From: Dehalococcoidia bacterium | GTDB lineage: Bacteria; Chloroflexota; Dehalococcoidia; UBA3495 | Direction of reading: 5' to 3' | Assembly (NCBI GenBank): GCA_030753265.1 | Contig: JASMCQ010000102.1 | Coordinates: 1 to 6,692, forward strand | DNA length: 6,692 nucleotides | Part shown: piece after piece, positions 1 through 5,132 of the stretch | How the letters are laid out: each line of letters opens with the position of its first letter | Position numbering within the stretch: the first letter of the stretch is position 1 | Program-made: the position numbers and the translations under genes | The notes under the pieces: model-generated | Databases searched by the model: none | The model's input: the letters and a program-made list of their open reading frames with translations, nothing else | What the model was told of the DNA's origin: nothing

Positions 1-954
1 GGACCGAGGCGTCGATCTGGAGGACCTGCGCCGGCGCCCGCGGGCTGGGACGAGAGGGGCGCCGTTGACCGCGGGCTCCGGGAGTGGAGCGTCACTGGGG
101 ACGACCTCGTCGGCCATGGTGGCCCAGTCCACCAGCCCCGCGGTGATGAGCTTGATGTTGCCCTCTTGTGCCGTCCGCGCCATCAGCTTCTTGAAGCTGG
201 AGAAGCCCAGCTTCTTTTCGTCGAAGCCGGGGAAGCGGCGCATCAGCCGCTGCTTGATCGAGGTCAGCAGGGGTGTGCCGCCCGCCTGTCGCTCGCCTCG
301 GACGCATTCCTCGATTTCGCGAACAACCTCCCCCAACTCCAGCCGGCCGGCGTTGCCCGGAGAGGGGCCCCGCCCGTCGCCCGCGGCAGCCGTTTCGGCG
401 GGGGTGACCGGGTCGACGTCCTCGTCGTACAGGATCAGTCCGTCCACCTGGTCGGCCAGCCGCCGGGAGGTGGCCCACGAAACCCCGATGATGACCACGC
501 GCTTGCCCATGGTCCGGAGGGTGTTGACTACGTGGATGAAGTCGGAGTCGCCCGATACCAGCACGTAAGTACCGATGTTAGGATAGGAGTGGGCGCACTC
601 AATGCAGTCGGCGGTCATCTTCACGTCGACGCTGTTCTTCACCCGGAAGGTGCGGCCGGGCGGTGACGATGCGGTGCCGCCGTAAGCCAGCCTAGTTGGG
701 ACGTAGACCGGCTCGATTCCCGCCGCGTAAAGGGCCGGCGGATCATTGATGAACTGGCTGGCCCCCCTCAGCTCTGGGGCCCGGGTCACCCAATCGGCAT
801 AGGCTTTGGCCACCACGACGCGGCCGAGGTTGGAGACCTCTTCTTTCAGCGCGGAGACGTTGGGGTGGCGGCGGCCGGTGGCGAGGCTGATCTTGAAGTT
901 TTCCCAATCGATGAATAATGCAACGTCTTCACCCAGGTATGGAGGGCCATTCAT
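1..954 (-). CDS. NYN-domain (LabA/DUF88-like) putative ribonuclease with C-terminal OST-HTH/LOTUS domain, 3' end cut off by window edge
   Basis: Reading leftward from ATG at 952-954, the frame stays open for 318 codons to the window edge, so the C-terminus is missing. The N-terminus carries the NYN/PIN-like motif ALFIDWENF (D16, N19). Two further acidic clusters follow: D110 and D116 in DVKMTAD, and S134-GDSDF-139 (D136, D138) in the strand context YVLVSGDSDF. These are the metal-binding acidic positions expected of NYN nucleases (PIN-like fold, known for LabA/DUF88 proteins). Residues about 208-277 resemble an OST-HTH/LOTUS RNA-binding domain (LLTSIKQRLMRRFPGF, then KKLGFSSFKKLM). Between the two lies a Gly/Pro/Glu-rich linker, and the visible end is Arg/Ser-rich and probably disordered. 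The inferred role is cytoplasmic RNA cleavage or RNA-linked regulation; the substrate cannot be told. No strong Shine-Dalgarno precedes the ATG. It is divergent from everything to its right and probably unrelated to the redox genes. Confidence 0.9.
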   Translation of the reverse strand, partial: MNGPPYLGEDVALFIDWENFKISLATGRRHPNVSALKEEVSNLGRVVVAKAYADWVTRAPELRGASQFINDPPALYAAGIEPVYVPTRLAYGGTASSPPGRTFRVKNSVDVKMTADCIECAHSYPNIGTYVLVSGDSDFIHVVNTLRTMGKRVVIIGVSWATSRRLADQVDGLILYDEDVDPVTPAETAAAGDGRGPSPGNAGRLELGEVVREIEECVRGERQAGGTPLLTSIKQRLMRRFPGFDEKKLGFSSFKKLMARTAQEGNIKLITAGLVDWATMADEVVPSDAPLPEPAVNGAPLVPARGRRRRSSRSTPRS

Positions 955-992
955 GTTAATGTTTCGTCCAAAAGTGACTATTTTCTGGCATC

Positions 993-1021
993 AGTTTAAG
1001 CTGCGCTCAAGTTAGAGTCAA
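993..1021 (-). promoter_or_regulatory. Sigma70-type promoter for the NYN gene
   Basis: On the minus strand, TTGACT (1021-1016, 5/6 to the -35 consensus) and TAAACT (998-993, 4/6 to the -10 consensus) are separated by exactly 17 bp. Transcription would start near 986, giving a leader of about 30 nt before the ATG at 954. No activity data; called from hexamers and position. Confidence 0.6.
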
Positions 1022-1031
1022 GAAACTACCT

Positions 1032-1063
1032 GGCGGGTTCACGGCAATACCAGGCAACCCGCC
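1032..1063. repeat. Perfect 8-bp inverted repeat, hairpin or operator candidate
   Basis: GGCGGGTT at 1032-1039 is perfectly repeated in inverse as AACCCGCC at 1056-1063, with a 16-nt spacer. It sits 11 bp upstream of the NYN -35 box. It lacks a clean T-tract on the plus side, so it is not a typical intrinsic terminator there. It could be an operator for the NYN promoter or a weak terminator for leftward read-through. Confidence 0.45.
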
Positions 1064-1156
1064 CGGCTAGCTTCCATTCAGGCTGCGGTTATCAGCCCGC
1101 ACGCTGCCTTTAGCGCGGACTGAAGGCCAGACCCCGACGGCGCCGTATTCCACGAG

Positions 1157-1162
1157 TATAAT
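1157..1162 (+). promoter_or_regulatory. Candidate -10 box facing the Ig-like protein genes
   Basis: A perfect TATAAT lies in otherwise GC-rich sequence, but no recognisable -35 hexamer sits 16-18 bp upstream and there is no extended-10 TG. If used, transcription would start near 1169, giving a leader of about 130 nt before the ORF at 1299 and about 360 nt before 1528, beginning with the 1174-1192 hairpin. It is the best rightward promoter candidate for the 1299-2880 group. Confidence 0.35.
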
Positions 1163-1173
1163 GTCCTTAGACT

Positions 1174-1192
1174 GCGGCGAAAGGGTCGCCGC
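1174..1192 (+). other. GC-rich hairpin in the presumed leader RNA
   Basis: GCGGCGA (1174-1180) and TCGCCGC (1186-1192) form a perfect 7-bp stem closing an AAGGG loop. It lies about 5 nt beyond the start expected from the TATAAT at 1157-1162, so it may stabilise the 5' end of the transcript. No U-tract follows, which argues against a terminator. Confidence 0.4.
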
Positions 1193-1298
1193 TCCCGACG
1201 CCGGCAAAGGGAAGGTTGGGACTACCCGAGGCGCGGCGCGGGCCGCACTTCGGCATGCGCAACCCTCCGGCGATCCGATGGATTCGTAGGTGGATAAT

Positions 1299-1379
1299 AT
1301 GGGCCAAGCTCCGCGCCAGAGACCATTCACCCCCCACCACGTGGCTATACCCTCTGCCACGAGCCAAACGGTCTCTTGA
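1299..1379 (+). CDS. Possible 26-residue leader ORF
   Basis: ATG at 1299 is preceded by AGGTGG (1288-1293), a near-consensus Shine-Dalgarno with 5-nt spacing. The ORF runs 26 codons to TGA at 1377-1379. The product has no hydrophobic segment or recognised motif and only modest GC bias at third positions. Its stop overlaps the TTG (1376-1378) of the next short ORF in a TTGA arrangement, which would permit translational coupling. It could also be the true N-terminus of the following small membrane protein, separated from it by a frameshift. Evidence is limited to the ribosome site and overlap. Confidence 0.25.
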   Translation: MGQAPRQRPFTPHHVAIPSATSQTVS

Positions 1380-1531
1380 GCGCCGTACCCGCCACGCTTC
1401 TGCACGGTGCCGGGGGGTCTTCGGGATTCGGGGACGAGATTGTCCTCGCCGTTCTGCTGGGAGGAATCCTTATCGCCCTGATCTTCGCTTCCCGCAGGGG
1501 CCGGCGGAAGGCAAATAGGAGAAAGAGATGA
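1376..1531 (+). CDS. Small single-pass membrane protein, start uncertain
   Basis: This frame is open from 1298 and ends at TGA 1529-1531, overlapping the next gene's ATG (1528) as ATGA. From TTG 1376 it would encode 51 residues: a Gly/Ser-rich N-terminus, a strong helix (IVLAVLLGGILIALIFAS), then a basic tail (RRGRRKANRRKR). The helix plus positive stop-transfer tail implies N-out/C-in topology. No ATG or GTG start is available in frame and no Shine-Dalgarno precedes TTG 1376, so initiation would depend on coupling to the 1299 ORF, an upstream ATT (1325), or a frameshift. The ATGA overlap suggests co-translation with the Ig-like anchored protein, perhaps as a membrane partner. I recognise no family. 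Confidence 0.4.
   Translation: MSAVPATLLHGAGGSSGFGDEIVLAVLLGGILIALIFASRRGRRKANRRKR
1517..1521 (+). promoter_or_regulatory. Ribosome binding site of the Ig-like protein gene
   Basis: AGGAG lies 6 nt before ATG 1528 and inside the 3' end of the preceding short ORF. It fixes the start at 1528 and supports coupling through the ATGA overlap. Confidence 0.75.
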
Positions 1532-2880
1532 GCCGGGGAGTCAACCTGCCTCGGCGGCCGTTCCCGTTGCCGGGACGCCAAACCCTGCTGGCGGTGCTCT
1601 TCTTCTGCGGTCTAGCAATCGCAGCTTCGCTCTCGGGACCGGCGAATGCCGACGACTTGGGCATCAGCGCCGCGCCTTCGCCGGTGGAGATGACCTTCGC
1701 CCCCGGTGACGTGGCCAGCCGGGAGGTCACGGTGTTCAACCAGGTGCGCCACCCCATCCGGATTTCCGCGTCCGTCGAGCAGTACCGGGAAGGGGCCGGA
1801 GGCCCGTCCGCGGTCGACTGGCTGACGGTCGAGCCCGGCAGCTTCCTGGTGGCCGGTTATGGGGAACGAACGGTCACCGTTACTGTCGAGGCCCCGGAGG
1901 GGGAACTGCCCTCCGGCGGGTGGTATGCGGCCGTGGCCTTCGACGCCGTGTCCATGGACCCTTTGCAAGACACCGGGACCACCACCGCTGCCACAGTGGT
2001 CCCTTTCCTAGTTGCCCTTGACGGCCGGGGTCGCCTGCTCCGTGGGACTGCCGTGGATTGGTTCGCGCCCGTCTTGGAGCCCAACGGGCTGGTAACCTTT
2101 CGCGCTCAGTTGGTCAATCGCGGCAACATCCACTTCGTCGCCGATGGGTTCGTGGAGATCAACGGGAGCGACGGTCCGCTACCCGCGAGACCGGCGTTCC
2201 CGGAGAGTTCGGCGATCTATCCAGGGGAGAGCTACGGACTGGTGGCCGGCCCCGCAGTGGCCCTGACACTCGGTGACTCGTACACCGCGACCGCCACTTT
2301 TTCCTATGGGGGGACCGCCCATCTCACGGCCGGGGCCGAGTTCACCGCAACCCCGGTCCTGACGGTGTCGGGCCTGCGCGCTGTCGAGAGTCCCGGCCTC
2401 CCCATGGGAATTGTCGTCACTTTGGAGAATGAGGGCGACCTGGCGCTGCGGCCCCGCGTCCAGGTATACGTCCACGCCGCGGACGGAACGGTGCTGGGCA
2501 CCACCCTCGATACCGGGCCTTCTCTGCTGTTGCCCGGCAAACCGGGGGATATGCGGTTTGAGTCCCGGCAGCCCTTGCCCCCGGGCGAACACAAGATTGT
2601 CGCGGAAGTGTACTTTGGGGCCCCGGATCGGATTGTGAAGGAGCAGCCGCTTCGGATCGGAGACGCCGAGGCCGGGGACCAGCCGGAGACCGGCGGCGGA
2701 CCTGCTCCCGTGGGAACGCCGGAGCCTGAGGGAGGGACAGGCTGGTATCTGCCGGCGGGGGTTGCGGCGGCGATTCTCGTCCTGGCGGTGGCGATAGGTT
2801 TGACGCCGCCGTTTGCGCCAGTGCGACGGAAGCTGGGCATTTCGGATGGGTCCCGGCGCGGGGGATGTCAAACCCGGTAG
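1528..2880 (+). CDS. Secreted Ig-like/DUF916-like protein with C-terminal membrane anchor
   Basis: The product is 450 residues. It has a signal peptide with basic N-region (R3, R9, R10, R17), a hydrophobic core (about 19-36) and a likely cut after ANA at 41. Residues about 44-150 look like the Ig-like fold of DUF916/WxL-interacting proteins: a conserved opening (AAPSPVEMTFAPGD), a strand with V-T-V-F-N-Q, and a GGWYAAVAF strand. Two further beta-rich segments follow (about 155-270 and 275-377), the last with VTLENEGDLALRP typical of Ig-like repeats. A Gly/Pro/Glu-rich linker (about 377-404) leads to one membrane helix (about 408-425) and a basic cytoplasmic tail. It is probably a cell-surface structural or binding protein; the ligand is unknown. 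There is no LPXTG motif, so anchoring is by the helix. The DUF916 relation is a by-eye resemblance, not a search result. Confidence 0.85.
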   Translation: MSRGVNLPRRPFPLPGRQTLLAVLFFCGLAIAASLSGPANADDLGISAAPSPVEMTFAPGDVASREVTVFNQVRHPIRISASVEQYREGAGGPSAVDWLTVEPGSFLVAGYGERTVTVTVEAPEGELPSGGWYAAVAFDAVSMDPLQDTGTTTAATVVPFLVALDGRGRLLRGTAVDWFAPVLEPNGLVTFRAQLVNRGNIHFVADGFVEINGSDGPLPARPAFPESSAIYPGESYGLVAGPAVALTLGDSYTATATFSYGGTAHLTAGAEFTATPVLTVSGLRAVESPGLPMGIVVTLENEGDLALRPRVQVYVHAADGTVLGTTLDTGPSLLLPGKPGDMRFESRQPLPPGEHKIVAEVYFGAPDRIVKEQPLRIGDAEAGDQPETGGGPAPVGTPEPEGGTGWYLPAGVAAAILVLAVAIGLTPPFAPVRRKLGISDGSRRGGCQTR

Positions 2881-2926
2881 CCATCCCGAAATTGCCGGCC
2901 CGGTGAGTCCCATGCCCTCGGGTCTG

Positions 2927-2953
2927 TTGGTTTTCGGACCGCTTGTGTAGAAT
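2927..2953 (+). promoter_or_regulatory. Promoter with leaderless start for the His-rich protein
   Basis: TAGAAT (2948-2953, 5/6 to the -10 consensus) ends 6 nt before ATG 2960, which would place the transcription start on the A of the ATG. TTGGTT (2927-2932) sits 15 bp upstream as a weak -35. An overlapping perfect TATAAT (2953-2958) lies too close to the ATG to serve this start. No Shine-Dalgarno is present, which fits leaderless translation. Confidence 0.5.
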
Positions 2954-2959
2954 ATAATA

Positions 2960-3457
2960 ATGGCATCAAGCTGGAGAAACTCACCGCGCGGACACGGGCC
3001 TGTCCGGGATGTCGGTGCGGAACGCCCCCGGACCTCGCCGGCACTGCTGCTGCCCATACTGGTCTCCCTGTATATCCTCTTCCTGCCAACCTTTGGGCCC
3101 CTGACTGACCACCACTTCGCCGAGAAAGCGCCCAACCATGCTCACGTCTATCTGGGACAGGGCGGACCGGAACATGCCCACCCCTTCGACGCCGGGCACG
3201 GGCATGACCATGTTGCCAGTCCCTTGCCGGCAAATTCCGCCGGCCTATCTGAAATCTACGACGGGCTTGACGGGATAGTGTTCCTGGCGCCATCCGAAGG
3301 GAACGGCCCGAGCGTCGCGACCGCCATTTTGACCGTGGCGCCGGCCTCAATCGTTTTCCAACCCCCCGGGGACATGTTCCGGTTCGGATTGGCCGGCGAG
3401 GATAACCGCCTCCTGGCGGCCTTCGTTGGACCTGTGAGAAGGCCCCCTCGAGCCTAG
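2960..3457 (+). CDS. Membrane-anchored histidine-rich protein, probable extracytoplasmic metal binder
   Basis: The product is 165 residues. An Arg-rich N-terminus (1-26) precedes one hydrophobic helix (about 28-47), so by the positive-inside rule the rest should face outward. Just beyond the helix lies a striking cluster: H51, H52, H60, H62, H72, H74, H80, H82 and H84, nine histidines in 34 residues, mostly as HxH pairs. This suggests binding of copper, zinc or nickel. Residues about 95-155 are beta-like and without cysteines; I recognise no domain there. The gene is followed by cupredoxin, peroxiredoxin and a polytopic membrane protein in the same direction, which favours a copper or redox role at the envelope. 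It opens that cluster with its own promoter and apparently leaderless ATG. The metal and exact function are inference. Confidence 0.75.
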   Translation: MASSWRNSPRGHGPVRDVGAERPRTSPALLLPILVSLYILFLPTFGPLTDHHFAEKAPNHAHVYLGQGGPEHAHPFDAGHGHDHVASPLPANSAGLSEIYDGLDGIVFLAPSEGNGPSVATAILTVAPASIVFQPPGDMFRFGLAGEDNRLLAAFVGPVRRPPRA

Positions 3458-3607
3458 CTCCTCCTCCACCCCTCGACTTTGGCTGCTCCAACGTCTGCGA
3501 CCGCGGTTTTCTTGGCGTGTAGCCTCGCATTCTGATGTCTCTCCGTGGAGCCTCCGTCTTGGGAAACGAACTCAGCCCACGCGCATTCGTACATTGTTCG
3601 TATTTAC

Positions 3608-3613
3608 AAGGAG
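3608..3613 (+). promoter_or_regulatory. Ribosome binding site of the cupredoxin lipoprotein
   Basis: AAGGAG lies 6 nt upstream of ATG 3620. This decides the start over an in-frame GTG at 3545, which lacks a site and would put 25 hydrophilic residues ahead of a clear lipoprotein signal. Confidence 0.85.
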
Positions 3614-3619
3614 CTACTC

Positions 3620-4321
3620 ATGAAGTTTTCATTTTTGTCCCTACGGTTAATTGTGGCCGTGGTATTGCTTCCATTGCTTCTGCTTAAGGCGGCCGCCTGC
3701 GGCGGCGGCGGACCCGAAGAACTGGAGATTCCGGTGAAGCTAGAGCACGGAAAGCTGAGCCCGGAGACAATCAGGGTTAAACAAGACGACATGGTCACCT
3801 TGAAGATCGAGGCCGAGGAGCCAGGTGAACTCCACCTCCACGGCTACGATATCGAAAAGGAAATCGCTGCCGGTGAGTTGGTTGACTTCTACTTCGTGGC
3901 CGAAACCACCGGCCGGTATCAGATCACCTTCCACGCCGGCGGTGGTACCCACGGTGGAACGTTCGAGTCGGGGCCGCTGGAGCCCGGTGACACGTTCACC
4001 TACGAGGTGGAGGACCACCTTGTGGGAACGATGGTTCACTTCCACAGCCACATGCGTCCCGCGGTGGCTGGCTCCATTACTGTGTCCCTCGATGCTCCCT
4101 CCGCCGAGCGGGTGGCTATCGAAGTCATGGATGCGTCAGCCGTCCCGGCTGACATTGAGGTGAGGCCCGGCACAGCCATAACTTGGACCAACAAGGGCTC
4201 CGTGGTCCAGACCATGTTGAGCGGCCAACATGCCGATGCGTTTGAAACGGATGAGGAGCCGGACAGCTCAGCCGAGGAAGAGGAACCGAACGCCGGCTTC
4301 CTGGAGGTCCTGCCGCGGTGA
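3620..4321 (+). CDS. Cupredoxin-domain lipoprotein
   Basis: The product is 233 residues. A hydrophobic signal (about 6-22) ends in KAAAC, giving lipidated Cys27. Residues about 34-106 match the EfeO-like cupredoxin type, with the hallmark HLHGYD (H72, H74, D77) and GRYQITFH (H105). Residues about 114-157 look like the C-terminal half of a plastocyanin-type domain (GTFESGPLEPGDTFTYEV, then VHFHSHM with H140, H142, H144, M145, then GSITV), where copper ligands normally sit. Residues about 163-202 look like the N-terminal half of another (ADIEVRPGTAITWTNKG), but Gln197 replaces the usual His and the chain then ends in an acidic tail. So the ordering of cupredoxin parts is unusual. The likely role is extracytoplasmic copper binding or electron transfer next to the membrane protein at 5133. 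Family resemblance is strong; copper binding is inferred. Confidence 0.85.
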   Translation: MKFSFLSLRLIVAVVLLPLLLLKAAACGGGGPEELEIPVKLEHGKLSPETIRVKQDDMVTLKIEAEEPGELHLHGYDIEKEIAAGELVDFYFVAETTGRYQITFHAGGGTHGGTFESGPLEPGDTFTYEVEDHLVGTMVHFHSHMRPAVAGSITVSLDAPSAERVAIEVMDASAVPADIEVRPGTAITWTNKGSVVQTMLSGQHADAFETDEEPDSSAEEEEPNAGFLEVLPR

Positions 4322-4340
4322 ACGGCCCGGCTGCCCGCGG
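4313..4340 (+). other. Hairpin spanning the cupredoxin stop codon
   Basis: CCGCGG at 4313-4318 and again at 4335-4340 (self-complementary) can form a 6-bp stem around a 16-nt loop that includes the TGA stop (4319-4321). No U-tract follows. It may affect termination or mRNA stability between the cupredoxin and selenoprotein genes, or be a by-product of GC richness. Confidence 0.3.
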
Positions 4341-4378
4341 ACAATGACAAGAATATCCCGCCCAATAATCGGTCAAAA

Positions 4379-4408
4379 CCCCCTACCCCGTTTTGGAGCG
4401 GGTGGGGG
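4379..4408 (+). other. Strong hairpin just upstream of the selenoprotein ribosome site
   Basis: CCCCC-t-ACCC (4379-4388) pairs with GGGTGGGGG (4400-4408): nine pairs, eight of them G-C, with one bulged U. The loop contains UUUU. It ends 6 nt before the G-rich Shine-Dalgarno (4415-4422). Lacking a downstream U-tract, it is more likely a translation or stability element than a terminator. The run of C could also pair with the purine-rich ribosome site and mask it. Confidence 0.4.
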
Positions 4409-4414
4409 ATTCCA

Positions 4415-4422
4415 GGGGGAGG
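4415..4422 (+). promoter_or_regulatory. Ribosome binding site of the selenoprotein gene
   Basis: GGGGGAGG contains GGAGG ending 7 nt before ATG 4430. It supports that start although the N-region before the signal helix is long. Confidence 0.75.
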
Positions 4423-4429
4423 CAAGATC

Positions 4430-5032
4430 ATGTACGTCGTTGACCCGCGCCCGCCGGAGAGTGGCCGAGGACTATCCTGCCAGTGGCTCCCAGCTCGCCG
4501 AGTTTCGAGGGCGGGCCTCTTGTTGGCAGTGGTGGGAATCTTCCTGCTCCTCCTGGGGGGCGCCGGTTGCTCCTCCGACGAGGTGGAGACCGCCCCCGGC
4601 TTCTCATTGCCCGCCGCCGATAGCAGGGAAGTGGCCCTGGACCAATTGCTCCGCGAGAACAACACGGTGGTTCTGGTCTTCTACCGCGGCTTCTTTTGAG
4701 GCCTCTGCCGGAACCAGCTTGTGAAGCTGGCAGACGCCTATCCCGGGTTCCAGGCCGAAGACGCGGAGGTGGCGGCAATTAGCATGGACAGCATTCAGGA
4801 CGCCGCCCAAATGGCAACCTTAACCGGATCGGTGTTCCCCGTCCTCGCGGACCCAGAGGGCAGTGTCGTCCGCCGGTACGGCGTCTACGACCTGCTTGGG
4901 GACAAGGTTGCCGCTCCCGCTACCCTTATTATTGGGCAAGCTGGCGAGGTCCTCTGGCGCAACGTCGGCCAGGACATCGCGGACCGGCCATCGGCTGAAC
5001 AGATCCTTGCGGTCCTGAAAGACTTGGAGTGA
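4430..5032 (+). CDS. Selenocysteine-containing peroxiredoxin-like lipoprotein (Sec90, UxxC)
   Basis: Read with TGA 4697-4699 as selenocysteine, the product is 200 residues. A hydrophobic helix (about 28-44) ends in GGAGC, giving a lipoprotein Cys47. The AhpC/TSA-like (peroxiredoxin-like, PRXL2/SelU type) domain follows: APGFSLPAADS, then VVLVFYRGFF-U90-GLC93-RNQL, where relatives have FYRGxWCxxCRxQL. Later come VFPVLADPEGSVVRRYGV and PATLIIGQAGEVLWRNVG, expected thioredoxin-fold strands. The frame is identical and family-consistent on both sides of the TGA, and a SECIS hairpin follows it at once. The predicted role is thiol-dependent peroxide or disulfide chemistry at the outer face of the membrane, with Sec90 attacking and Cys93 resolving. 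It sits between cupredoxin and polytopic membrane protein genes. A pseudogene is the alternative, made unlikely by the precise site and hairpin. Confidence 0.9.
4700..4738 (+). promoter_or_regulatory. Bacterial SECIS element
   Basis: Immediately after the UGA, GGC (4700-4702) pairs with GCC (4736-4738). After a C-C mismatch, TCTGCC (4704-4709) pairs with GGCAGA (4729-4734). A 5' bulge GGAACC (4710-4715) follows, then AGCTT (4716-4720) pairs with AAGCT (4724-4728) around GUG (4721-4723). The apical loop with its G-U is 22-24 nt after the UGA, inside the usual bacterial range of about 16-37 nt for SelB recognition. An alternative top stem is CCAGCTT/AAGCTGG with the same loop. The stem is translated as part of the gene. 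Confidence 0.85.
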
Positions 5033-5123
5033 CCTTGAGCTGGGAAGACATCTCCTATCTGTCTCACGTCTTTCTCACTGGCTGAAGCGAGGGGATGTCA
5101 CTCGATCAAACCGAATCATGTAT

Positions 5124-5128
5124 GGTGG
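5124..5128 (+). promoter_or_regulatory. Ribosome binding site deciding the start of the polytopic membrane protein
   Basis: GGTGG lies 4 nt before ATG 5133. The in-frame ATG at 5118 has no site upstream, so 5133 is preferred; it also gives a cleaner signal peptide. Confidence 0.5.
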
Positions 5129-5132
5129 TGCG

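Larger units (their letters stand above)
955..1298. other. Non-coding divergent intergenic region
   Basis: This gap of about 340 bp separates the leftward NYN gene from rightward genes. Open frames across it on both strands give compositions with no recognisable domain or signal. It holds the NYN promoter, an 8-bp inverted repeat (1032-1063), a TATAAT box facing right (1157-1162) and a 7-bp GC-rich hairpin (1174-1192). I compared it by eye with common riboswitch and small-RNA consensus motifs (c-di-GMP, cobalamin, TPP, fluoride, SRP RNA) and saw no convincing match. Confidence 0.6.

Noticed and set aside
1067..1405. Minus-strand open frame of 112 codons
   Set aside because: No domain, signal or convincing ribosome site; it overlaps the better supported rightward small ORFs and the promoter region.
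2179..3135. Minus-strand open frame of 318 codons
   Set aside because: It lies across the end of the Ig-like gene and the start of the His-rich gene, is Arg/Gly/Pro-rich without domains, and reflects GC bias.
3586..3602. Direct repeat TTCGTA at 3586-3591 and 3597-3602, 11 bp apart, as an operator for the cupredoxin gene
   Set aside because: One helical turn spacing is suggestive, but the repeats are only 6 bp, no clear promoter accompanies them and chance is a sufficient explanation.
3545..3619. GTG 3545 as the start of the cupredoxin gene
   Set aside because: It would add 25 hydrophilic residues before a lipoprotein signal, and ATG 3620 has a strong AAGGAG.
4319..4321. Second selenocysteine at the cupredoxin stop
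   Set aside because: The read-through sequence resembles no cupredoxin or redox motif, has no UxxC context, and runs through an untranslated-looking stretch with the next gene's ribosome site.
4697..4699. TGA as a nonsense mutation or sequencing error
   Set aside because: Its exact placement at the catalytic Cys, the intact frame on both sides and the well-spaced hairpin fit Sec decoding much better.
4721..5032. A separate GTG-initiated redoxin gene after the TGA at 4697
   Set aside because: It would lack the active site and first half of the thioredoxin fold, has no ribosome site, and its GTG lies in the SECIS loop. It is the C-terminal part of the selenoprotein.
5118..5132. ATG 5118 as the start of the polytopic membrane protein
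   Set aside because: No Shine-Dalgarno precedes it; ATG 5133 follows GGTGG and starts a typical signal peptide. The earlier start cannot be fully excluded.
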